Shown: positions 1 to 5,527 of the stretch, in pieces
Layout: each line of letters begins with the position of its first letter
Position numbering within the stretch: the first letter of the stretch is position 1
Notes under the pieces: model-generated
Databases searched by the model: none
What the model saw: the letters and a program-made list of their open reading frames with translations, nothing else
What the model was told of the DNA's origin: nothing
DNA from: an uncultured Campylobacter sp.
GTDB lineage: Bacteria; Campylobacterota; Campylobacteria; Campylobacterales; Campylobacteraceae
Length of the DNA: 5,881 nucleotides
Assembly (NCBI RefSeq): GCF_938045405.1
Contig: NZ_CALIMW010000229.1
Span: 1 to 5,881, forward strand
Direction: 5' to 3'
Position numbers and translations under genes: made by a program

Positions 1-960
1 GCCGTTCAATCCATCTATGACCGTCTCTTTGCAACCCACGCTATCAGTCGTGATAACCGCTCTACCTATCGCCATCGCCTCTTGCGTACTTCTAGGAAAA
101 CCCTCCCTGTACGATGGCAACACAAACACGCTAGAGCTAGCGATCCACTCATCCACATTATCCACAAAGCCCGGATATATCACGATGTCATCGTTTAGAT
201 ACATATCTAGCTGCCGTTTTTTCAGACCGAAAGGATTTGTCTCGTCAAAGGAGCCCAAAATATAAAATTTCACCTCTTTGTGCTTTTGCTTTATAATCTT
301 TGCGGCCCGTAGATACTCAAACACCCCCTTCTCCGCCAAAAGCCTGGCTACAAATATAAAACTCACGGGCTCTGCAGGCGCTTGAGAGTATTTAAATTTA
401 GCCAGGTCGACCCCAATACCGCCTAAAATTTCAACACTTTTTACGCCGATTTTATATCTATCAATGAGGTCTTTTTTATCGTCGCTATTTAATAAGATGA
501 GCTTATCGAGTAGAGGAAGGCTAAGCTTATAAAGCAAAATTTGAATAAATTTTATAAATTTCGTCTTGGCCGAAGATCCGTTTTTATGCAAAGTAAAAGC
601 CCCGCCCAGCCCCTCAAGCATACCGACGATACGCGGCACCCCCGCTAATTTTGCCGCTATGGTGCCAAAAATTACGGGCTTTACGAAAAAGCTAAATACT
701 ATATCCGGCTGATATTTTTTAATGAGCCTTATCAAATCATATACCGCAAGAGCATCACCAAGCGGATTTAATCCTTTAGAATTTAGCTTGTAATCCAAAG
801 CCGTAGCGCCGAGCTCCTTGATCCTGCTGCGTGAAGTATCGTCGTAGTCTCCCGCTAGGCAATAAATTTTAAAATTTTGCCCGGCGAGCTTTATGATAAA
901 TTCCTTCCTGAAATTTATCATCATAGAAGCGGCACCGCCTATAATAAAAATTTTTTTCAA
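1..960 (-). CDS. Glycosyltransferase family 4 (GT-B fold), C-terminus cut by the window edge
   Basis: Likely transfers an activated sugar to a lipid-linked glycan on the cytoplasmic face of the inner membrane. I translated 320 codons with no stop; family members usually run to about 370-380 residues, so some 50-60 are missing. Residues 4-12 form the first Rossmann strand (IFIIGGAAS). Residues 112-120 (VGMLEGLGG), 180-186 (GGIGVDL) and 203-211 (FVARLLAEK, with the Arg/Lys pair that usually contacts nucleotide-sugar phosphates) are typical. The EX7E motif of retaining GT4 enzymes is Glu286-Glu294 in SYREGFPRSTQEA. The style recalls PglA/CapM-type enzymes, but donor and acceptor cannot be read from sequence. 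I chose the TTG at 960-958: an in-frame TAA lies at 975-973, and the next ATG (residue 13) would remove the first strand. The TTG overlaps the polymerase stop (TTGA), so translational coupling is likely; no strong ribosome site is present. Confidence 0.9.
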   Translation of the reverse strand, partial: MKKIFIIGGAASMMINFRKEFIIKLAGQNFKIYCLAGDYDDTSRSRIKELGATALDYKLNSKGLNPLGDALAVYDLIRLIKKYQPDIVFSFFVKPVIFGTIAAKLAGVPRIVGMLEGLGGAFTLHKNGSSAKTKFIKFIQILLYKLSLPLLDKLILLNSDDKKDLIDRYKIGVKSVEILGGIGVDLAKFKYSQAPAEPVSFIFVARLLAEKGVFEYLRAAKIIKQKHKEVKFYILGSFDETNPFGLKKRQLDMYLNDDIVIYPGFVDNVDEWIASSSVFVLPSYREGFPRSTQEAMAIGRAVITTDSVGCKETVIDGLNG

Positions 961-2021
961 AACGAGACTCTGTTATTGAATAATAGATATTTTATCACGG
1001 TGATAAAAAAAGCTATCAGGATAAAATACCCCAAGTAGAAGGTCTTTTTTGTGTTTAAATTTTTAAATAAAACGTAGGGGATAAAAAATTCAAAAACGCT
1101 AAATAGCAGATAAACTCTGCCTAAAATAGGGATGCCGTAAAATAAAATCCGCAACAGCGCCGCAAAATACGCGAGATTGTATAAAAATATGCTCTTTTTA
1201 TCCGTCTCTTTTTTATAAAACAGCACAGACAGCATATTTGTAAAAAGAATAAAATAGATGCCCAAATAGCTAAAAATGCTTTCGCTATAAGGTTTCATAT
1301 GATAAGAGACCAGATAGTCCGTGTAGATATTAGCAGGGATGTGATTGTAGATAAATTCCGCAACTATCTGAATAATCCCGATCCTATTAAATACAAAAAG
1401 TAGCATAAATACAAAAATCATCAAAGTGGTTTTATAGTGCTTTTTAAATAAATTAAATATTAAAAATAAAGGTATTATAATGATAATAGTCGGATGAAAA
1501 AGCACCCCTATGGCGGTAAGCATAAAAGATTTTAAAATTTTACGCTCATAGTATAAAATAAAAACTATCGGTATAAGGGTCGTAGCGATAACCGATCTAA
1601 GGGCATTGAATGACATGGCAAAAAACGACAATGTAAATAGAATATATGTAATAATTTGAAGCTTGTCGTCAAAATAATAAAATTTTTTATAAGTTTTGAC
1701 CATATAATTCAAAGCAATAGTTTGTATTAAAGACCAAATGACAAAAAGTAATCCATAATTAATAGTTAAAGGGTTTAAATATTTTATCAAAAGATACATA
1801 ATTATCCCTTTGTACAGGGAATATAATCTTTCTGTTTCTAAAAATAAAAATTTATACATTATATAATCGGTCCCGTAATTATCCTGAAACGCTACTAAAA
1901 TAAAGAATATAGATAAAAAAGCGTAATATAGCAACGGTCGGATTTCTCTGTGTCTTATAGAAAAACCATATGCTAAAGCAGCGAAAAAATAAAATATAAA
2001 AATTGCGTATAAAGTGTACAT
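957..2021 (-). CDS. EpsG-family polysaccharide polymerase (Wzy-like membrane protein)
   Basis: A 354-residue, very hydrophobic protein with about ten predicted membrane segments, placed in the inner membrane. Family landmarks of EpsG-type polymerases are visible: GTDY at 50-53 after the second hydrophobic block, FNALRSVIA at 138-146 (the conserved Arg is 142), a lone His176 in FHPT inside the next membrane segment, and GRVYLLF at 301-307 near the end. Wzy/EpsG proteins join undecaprenyl-linked repeat units into chains in the periplasm, which fits the flippase and two glycosyltransferases beside it. The exact linkage is unknown. The ATG is 15 bases after the GT2 stop, with only a weak GAG as ribosome site, so it probably depends on upstream translation. 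Its TGA overlaps the next gene's TTG. It is much richer in A+T than the downstream GT4. An O-antigen ligase-type protein is the main alternative but fits the motifs less well. Confidence 0.82.
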   Translation of the reverse strand: MYTLYAIFIFYFFAALAYGFSIRHREIRPLLYYAFLSIFFILVAFQDNYGTDYIMYKFLFLETERLYSLYKGIIMYLLIKYLNPLTINYGLLFVIWSLIQTIALNYMVKTYKKFYYFDDKLQIITYILFTLSFFAMSFNALRSVIATTLIPIVFILYYERKILKSFMLTAIGVLFHPTIIIIIPLFLIFNLFKKHYKTTLMIFVFMLLFVFNRIGIIQIVAEFIYNHIPANIYTDYLVSYHMKPYSESIFSYLGIYFILFTNMLSVLFYKKETDKKSIFLYNLAYFAALLRILFYGIPILGRVYLLFSVFEFFIPYVLFKNLNTKKTFYLGYFILIAFFITVIKYLLFNNRVSF

Positions 2022-2036
2022 ATTTTAACTCATTGT

Positions 2037-3035
2037 CTATTTAGAGGTATTTTTCCTAACCCAAAGAGCTATCTCTCTAAATTTTAGATAGGCTTTTAAT
2101 CCTAATAAATTATATATAATAACCCCGATCCTATCCTGCGTCTTAGAATTTTTATCTTTCAGCGCGATCGCGGAATTGTTTTTTATTATCTTATCCATTT
2201 TTATTAGCGCATCCTTGCTTAAATCGTCTAAATTATCCTTAAATTTATAAAAGGTCATAAATGCGTCTCTGAGCTTTCTGATCTCTATGGATTTTACAAT
2301 ATCTTTGTAATCACAGAAATATTTTTCTAGCTCGTCTAGGATATTAAATATAATTAAATCTTCAATATCGCCTTTGCTCGTCATGATAGAATTATCTCTT
2401 ATAAAGTAAAAATAATCCTTCAGGTCGCAAAAAGCTATTTTGTCTGCTTTTGAAGCTATTATGGGCGTGGTCGCAAGGTCTTCGTATATCTGACCTTTTG
2501 GAAACCTAATGCCTGCAAATAACTCTTTTTTATAAATTTTAGCAACCGCACCGACATTATAAAATTTACCGCAAAATAGACTTTCTATACATTCCTTGGC
2601 TGTATGGATTAAAATAGGCTCATCATTTATACTTTTTTCATAAATTTTATCCTCACTGTCTTCATAAGCACGCCTAATTGAGGTGATAGCCATATCCACA
2701 TCGCATCTATCTATCAAGCAATATAAATTTTGTATATAAAATTTACTTACCCAGTCGTCACTATCTATAAAAGTTAAATATTCACCGCTTACAATATCGA
2801 TACCTGCGTTTCTAGCATCGCTAAGACCGCCGTTTTCTTTATGGATTACTTTTATGCGGCTGTCTTTTAGTGCATATTCATCGCAAATTTTAGAACAACC
2901 ATCAGTACTTCCGTCATCAACCAATATTATCTCTAAATTTTTATAAGTTTGATTTATGATGCTGTCGATACATTTTCCAAGATACTTTTCGACATTATAT
3001 ATAGGTACTATTGCGGATATCAAAACTTCCTTCAT
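2037..3035 (-). CDS. Glycosyltransferase family 2 (GT-A fold), polysaccharide biosynthesis
   Basis: A 332-residue soluble or membrane-associated inverting glycosyltransferase. The GT-A domain occupies roughly residues 5-105 plus the acceptor part to about 215. Visible motifs in order: SAIVPIYNVEKYL (7-19), QTYKNLEIILVDDGSTDG (29-46, nucleotide binding), NGGLSDARNAG (68-78), and FIDSDDWV (89-96), with the metal-binding DXD-type acidic cluster at 91-94. YEDLATTP (184-191) supplies the ED pair often taken as the catalytic base in this family. The remaining ~115 residues are charged and helical and probably shape the acceptor site. It would add one sugar to the lipid-linked repeat unit; the sugar cannot be predicted. 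The ATG has a strong ribosome site (AAAGGGGA at 3046-3039) inside the flippase's last codons and overlaps the flippase stop as ATGA. Length and motifs are normal, with no sign of decay. Confidence 0.93.
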   Translation of the reverse strand: MKEVLISAIVPIYNVEKYLGKCIDSIINQTYKNLEIILVDDGSTDGCSKICDEYALKDSRIKVIHKENGGLSDARNAGIDIVSGEYLTFIDSDDWVSKFYIQNLYCLIDRCDVDMAITSIRRAYEDSEDKIYEKSINDEPILIHTAKECIESLFCGKFYNVGAVAKIYKKELFAGIRFPKGQIYEDLATTPIIASKADKIAFCDLKDYFYFIRDNSIMTSKGDIEDLIIFNILDELEKYFCDYKDIVKSIEIRKLRDAFMTFYKFKDNLDDLSKDALIKMDKIIKNNSAIALKDKNSKTQDRIGVIIYNLLGLKAYLKFREIALWVRKNTSK

Positions 3036-4267
3036 AAATCCCCTTTATCATTTAAAATTATCGCGGCACCCAGTATACATACTACAAAATATCCTATTCC
3101 AAGCCCAACTACTGTTCCTACGGCACCATAAATAGGAACAAAATATAAATAAGCCACAACGGCACCGCCTAGGGCAAGTCCCCATTTATGAATAAGGAGT
3201 TTACCCAACTTCATTTTAATTATATATAAATTTAAAGCCTCGTTTAAAAATATAAGCGGCAAAATAAATAATAGATATCTAAAAATTTCTACTGCGTCGT
3301 TAAATTTAGCTCCGAATATTAAGCTTATTAAAATTGGCGATAAAAAATACATCGCCATAGACGTAAAAAGCGAAATAGCAACCATACCGCAAGCAAGCAG
3401 CCATATATTTTTCTTTATGGTGTATAGTTCGTCAAATTTATAAACAAATAAAGGCGCAAATGATACCGCTATAATTGGCGCCATAGCAGTCACGCTACCA
3501 AAAAGCTGAATCGCCGAGGCATATAACCCTAAAGTCGTACCATCACTTAGATAACGCGTCGCAACAATATCCGCCCTCAAAAATATACACATAAAGCAGA
3601 TATCTAGAAAAAATGGTAGTCCATCTTTAAGAAGGGGCAAAATTTTATTAAAATCAAATGTAAAGAATAGTTCTTTATTTAAAATCTTATAAACCCAAAG
3701 CAGACCTAGCGCCATGCAAATACTCTCCAGCGTATATGTAAGCGCATAAATATAGATATTAGTAACCCCTAGCCAAAATAGCGATGCCAGAATAGTAATC
3801 TTGATGATCGTAAAACAGATATATAGCACGCTTCTATATTTTATCATCGTCTGAGATTGTAAAAAGGCCGTGACGATACCGAATGCTTCGTCTAACAAAA
3901 TACAAAATCCGAGAATTAGAGCTAGATTAAACACTTTTACATCATCACCAAAATATACGAATGCCAAAAAAGCAATATATGCCACTATGCAGAAAAACGC
4001 CCTGATAAAAAAGCCGCTTCCCATTAAATATCTGCGCCGTATAGCATCCGCGTTCGTAAGCATAGGCACCATAATCTCTGCCGGATTAATATATGAAAGC
4101 GATTTGAAAATAACTACAAGCCCCAATAAATATTGAAAAGTCCCATATTTCTCAATCCCTAAAACTCTGGCTAAAATCGACGCAGTCACAATACTGCCGC
4201 CGATCCTAATACCATGTTCGAACAGAAGCCAGGAAATATTTTTGATAAATTTTATTTTGTTGCTCAT
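3032..4267 (-). CDS. Wzx-type polysaccharide flippase (MOP superfamily, RfbX/MATE-like)
   Basis: A polytopic inner-membrane protein of 411 residues from the chosen start, close to the usual length for Wzx flippases, with about 12 hydrophobic segments. Family signatures: ISWLLFEHGIRIGGSIVTAS (11-30) as the first helix, LARVLGIEKYGTFQYLLG (32-49), RADIVATRYLSDGTTLGLYA (231-250), and IFGAKFNDAVEIFRYL (317-332). Wzx proteins move undecaprenyl-diphosphate-linked oligosaccharides across the inner membrane, matching the polymerase and glycosyltransferases that follow. The open frame extends upstream to TTG at 4321 and ATG at 4318 (428 residues). I prefer the ATG at 4267 because the extra N-terminal residues are polar and atypical, and the bases before it include AAAGGA and GAG while none precede 4318; the longer start cannot be excluded. 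It is the first gene of the operon. The stop TGA overlaps the GT2 start. Confidence 0.87.
   Translation of the reverse strand: MSNKIKFIKNISWLLFEHGIRIGGSIVTASILARVLGIEKYGTFQYLLGLVVIFKSLSYINPAEIMVPMLTNADAIRRRYLMGSGFFIRAFFCIVAYIAFLAFVYFGDDVKVFNLALILGFCILLDEAFGIVTAFLQSQTMIKYRSVLYICFTIIKITILASLFWLGVTNIYIYALTYTLESICMALGLLWVYKILNKELFFTFDFNKILPLLKDGLPFFLDICFMCIFLRADIVATRYLSDGTTLGLYASAIQLFGSVTAMAPIIAVSFAPLFVYKFDELYTIKKNIWLLACGMVAISLFTSMAMYFLSPILISLIFGAKFNDAVEIFRYLLFILPLIFLNEALNLYIIKMKLGKLLIHKWGLALGGAVVAYLYFVPIYGAVGTVVGLGIGYFVVCILGAAIILNDKGDL
3039..3046 (-). promoter_or_regulatory. Ribosome binding site for the GT2 gene, inside the flippase end
   Basis: The minus strand reads AAAGGGGATTTATGA. A strong purine-rich site sits 4 bases before the GT2 ATG (counted from the last G) and lies within the last codons of the flippase, whose TGA overlaps that ATG. 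This fixes the GT2 start and implies coupled translation of the two genes. Confidence 0.75.
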
Positions 4268-4357
4268 AGTTTTAAGCTCAAAATCCTTTAAAAATTTAGA
4301 TCGTATGATTGTATCCATCAAAAATTTAAAAGCAAATAAACAATATAAATAAATTGT

Positions 4358-4373
4358 GCGGATTTAAATTCGC
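4358..4373. repeat. Near-perfect 16-base palindrome upstream of the flippase
   Basis: The + strand reads GCGGATTTAAATTCGC, self-complementary except for one symmetric base pair. Immediately beside it is a second inverted repeat, ACAAT (4340-4344) and ATTGT (4353-4357), around an 8-base AT-rich centre that overlaps the possible -10 TATATT. The pair could be an operator for the polysaccharide operon. However, GGATTTAAAT also occurs by codon usage elsewhere in this window (inside the 5101-5092 coding stretch), so chance is a fair alternative. Confidence 0.3.
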
Positions 4374-4384
4374 CTATAAATAAA

Positions 4385-4537
4385 TTATTCAAAATCTAAA
4401 GTAATTGTAAAAGCAATAAAGCAACTAGGTAAAATAACAGAGAAGTAAATAAAGTTAATATGCTTAGACATAACAATTGCTGCCAAAACCCAGACAAAAC
4501 AATAAATCTTATCTGCCTCCAAAAAGTATAGAGTCAT
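4385..4537 (-). CDS. Possible 50-residue hydrophobic protein (doubtful)
   Basis: An open frame from ATG 4537 to TAA 4385 encodes a 50-residue peptide beginning MTLYFLEADKIYCFVWVLAA. Residues 12-24 and 28-47 are hydrophobic enough for two membrane passes, with polar MSKHIN between. I do not recognise it. For: it fills over half of the gap before the operon, on the same strand, and has Trp, Cys and His in plausible places. Against: the only purine-rich stretch (AAAGGG) ends one base before the ATG, too close for a normal ribosome site, and AT-rich DNA readily gives hydrophobic frames of this size. It might also be the remnant of a larger membrane protein lost when the locus was rearranged. Confidence 0.22.
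   Translation of the reverse strand: MTLYFLEADKIYCFVWVLAAIVMSKHINFIYFSVILPSCFIAFTITLDFE
4525..4530 (-). promoter_or_regulatory. Possible -10 element for the polysaccharide operon
   Basis: TATACT on the minus strand, about 25 bases past the terminator tail and preceded by an AT-rich stretch (TTTTATAAAAATTTATAAAG) like that upstream of Campylobacter sigma-70 promoters. It would start a leader of roughly 250 bases before the preferred flippase start and would lie inside the 50-codon open frame, so only one of the two readings is likely right. No -35 match. Confidence 0.25.
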
Positions 4538-4554
4538 ACCCTTTATAAATTTTT

Positions 4555-4594
4555 ATAAAACAAAGGGGGAAGCCCAACTTACTCTCCTCCCCTT
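4555..4594 (-). terminator. Intrinsic terminator after the helix-hairpin-helix gene
   Basis: On the minus strand AAGGGG(A)GGAG at 4594-4584 pairs with CTTCCCCCTT at 4572-4563: ten pairs with one bulged A and one G-U. The loop has 11 bases, followed by TTGTTTTAT. It begins 17 bases after the TAA of the helix-hairpin-helix gene and separates it from the polysaccharide operon. The other flank (CCCCTTATTTTATAT on the + strand) is also T-rich, so it could stop transcription from the opposite direction as well. Confidence 0.75.
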
Positions 4595-4611
4595 ATTTTA
4601 TATATTCTTTC

Positions 4612-5103
4612 TTATTGTTCTTTCTTGGATTTTTTAACCTTCTTTCCCGAAGCCTTTGACGAGCCGTCCTCTTTAGCCTCATCGTTCATTTTATCCATAG
4701 AGCCTTTTACTTTACTGCTCTGCTCATCCATAGAGTCCATATCCTCTTTTACTTTTTCTGATTTAGCGTTTGCTTTAGCTTTAGTAGATTTGATAGTATC
4801 TTTAGCTTTTTTACTTGCTTTTTTCTTGGCAGATTTTAGATCGCTAATGTCGGTCTGTCCGCTTACGGCAAGATCATCTTTAATAAGCTCAAATCTTTTA
4901 TCGCCTATGCCTTTAATGTTTTTGATATCCTCGATATCTTTAAATTTATTATCCTTGCGGTAATCTATGATAGCCTGAGCTTTTGCCTCTCCGATACCGG
5001 GAAGTGCCATAAGCTCATCTTTGCTTGCAGTGTTTAAATTTACTGCTGCTAGCATAAATGCAGGAAGCGATAGAAATAGTGCGGATTTAAATAGGTTTTT
5101 CAT
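4612..5103 (-). CDS. Secreted helix-hairpin-helix (ComEA-like) DNA-binding protein with Lys-rich tail
   Basis: 163 residues. A signal peptide spans residues 1 to about 20 (Lys2 and Lys6, then the core ALFLSLPAFMLAA), so the mature protein should be periplasmic or otherwise exported. Residues 21-80 match the ComEA-type domain: VNLNTASKDELMALPGIGEAKAQAIIDYR, then IKGIGDKRFELIK, giving two hairpins (PGIG at 35-38, KGIG at 64-67) that bind DNA backbone without sequence preference. ComEA proteins take up double-stranded DNA into the periplasm during natural transformation, and that role is plausible here. Residues 91-163 are a low-complexity tail with 23 Lys in 73 residues: basic, then mixed acidic/Met-Asp-rich, then basic. 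The tail is uncommon in small Gram-negative ComEA proteins. The start is firm: AAAAGGA (5116-5110) lies 6 bases before the ATG. The gene appears to be a single-gene unit with its own terminator. Confidence 0.88.
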   Translation of the reverse strand: MKNLFKSALFLSLPAFMLAAVNLNTASKDELMALPGIGEAKAQAIIDYRKDNKFKDIEDIKNIKGIGDKRFELIKDDLAVSGQTDISDLKSAKKKASKKAKDTIKSTKAKANAKSEKVKEDMDSMDEQSSKVKGSMDKMNDEAKEDGSSKASGKKVKKSKKEQ

Positions 5104-5109
5104 TAAAAG

Positions 5110-5116
5110 TCCTTTT
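5110..5116 (-). promoter_or_regulatory. Ribosome binding site of the helix-hairpin-helix gene
   Basis: AAAAGGA on the minus strand with a 6-base spacer to ATG 5103, followed directly by a coding start with signal-peptide character. It fixes the start codon. Confidence 0.8.
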
Positions 5117-5249
5117 AGGTTGAGATATTTGTATTGCCAAATAAAACGTCTATTAGCATTGAGGCTTTTGCATACCTATCCCGCGTTAGTGCTAGAGAAG
5201 ATATGTGCCGCTTTATATGCTTATTACGCTACCTTGCAATACGGTAGGG

Positions 5250-5255
5250 ATTATA
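5250..5255 (-). promoter_or_regulatory. Possible -10 element for the helix-hairpin-helix gene
   Basis: A perfect TATAAT on the minus strand (5255-5250), giving a leader of about 140 bases before ATG 5103. No -35 match is visible, which is common in this group. A 5-base-pair hairpin (5229-5233 with 5243-5247) would fall at the start of such a transcript. Weaker AT-rich candidates lie closer to the gene around 5120-5150, so this assignment is uncertain. Confidence 0.28.
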
Positions 5256-5375
5256 TTTGTAGCGGGCTTAAAGGGAGATAAATTTAAGAGATATATTGAA
5301 ATTTTATCTGTTCCGATCTCTTTTATTAAATAAATACCTTAAATTTTAGCCTGATCTTAAAAAGCAGATAGGCAC

Positions 5376-5404
5376 GGATAAAGCTAGATATATTAAATTT
5401 AATA
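5376..5404. repeat. Direct repeat, copy 1 (29 bases)
   Basis: Starts GGATAAAGCTAG and ends in the perfect palindrome TATTAAATTTAATA (5391-5404). It matches the copy at 5439-5467 at 28 of 29 positions (G/T difference at 5388/5451). The start-to-start distance is 63 bases. The sequence between the copies is not itself repeated, so this is not a simple tandem duplication. Confidence 0.85.
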
Positions 5405-5438
5405 GCACCTTTTTTGCTTCCTCTTTGGAGACCGAAAA

Positions 5439-5467
5439 GGATAAAGCTATATATATTAAATTTAATA
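5439..5467. repeat. Direct repeat, copy 2 (29 bases)
   Basis: Second copy of the 5376-5404 repeat, one base different, ending in the identical palindrome TATTAAATTTAATA (5454-5467). The first part, GGATAAAGCTA, resembles a collapsed version of the 5621-5650 unit (GGATA then AAAGCTAGA, with about 11 bases missing), so all four units may share an origin. Confidence 0.85.
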
Positions 5468-5527
5468 CCGCAAGCATTGAAACGGGATTTGGATTTAAAT
5501 CATGTAAAAGGCTAAGCGACGGTATTT

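Larger units (their letters stand above)
4268..4554 (-). other. Leader and intergenic region upstream of the polysaccharide operon
   Basis: About 290 AT-rich bases between the terminator of the helix-hairpin-helix gene and the preferred flippase start. It must contain the operon promoter if the terminator works. On the minus strand I see a TATACT at 4530-4525 and a TATATT at 4347-4342 as possible -10 elements; neither has an obvious -35, which is normal for Campylobacter vegetative promoters. It also contains a 50-codon open frame (4537-4385) and two small palindromes just upstream of the flippase. No tRNA, riboswitch or JUMPstart/ops-type sequence is recognisable. Confidence 0.5.

Noticed and set aside
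17..265. Open frame on the + strand, 82 codons
   Set aside because: Antisense to the well-supported GT4 C-terminal half (EX7E region); no ribosome site or family resemblance.
2949..3131. Open frame on the + strand, 60 codons
   Set aside because: Antisense across the GT2 start and flippase end, both strongly supported.
3870..4136. Open frame on the + strand, 88 codons
   Set aside because: Mirror of flippase membrane helices; no start signal.
4561..4595. G5 and C4 runs considered as phase-variable tracts
   Set aside because: Too short for slippage and fully explained as the stem of a terminator.
4625..4963. Open frame on the + strand, 112 codons, hydrophobic
   Set aside because: Its Leu/Ser/Phe-rich make-up is the reverse complement of the Lys/Ala/Asp-rich helix-hairpin-helix protein; not an independent gene.
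5021..5281. Open frame on the + strand, 86 codons, with protein-like C-terminal half
   Set aside because: Starts inside the signal-peptide coding region of the opposite gene and has no ribosome site. The part from about 5150 onward might be another decayed repeat remnant, but I cannot support it.
5286..5322. AAGAGAT/ATCTCTT inverted repeat as a terminator
   Set aside because: AT-rich 7-pair stem with a 23-base loop and no gene ending beside it; mentioned only as part of the gene-poor region.
5305..5325. TTCCGATCTC considered as a tRNA T-arm
   Set aside because: No matching acceptor stem, D-arm or anticodon arm can be folded around it.
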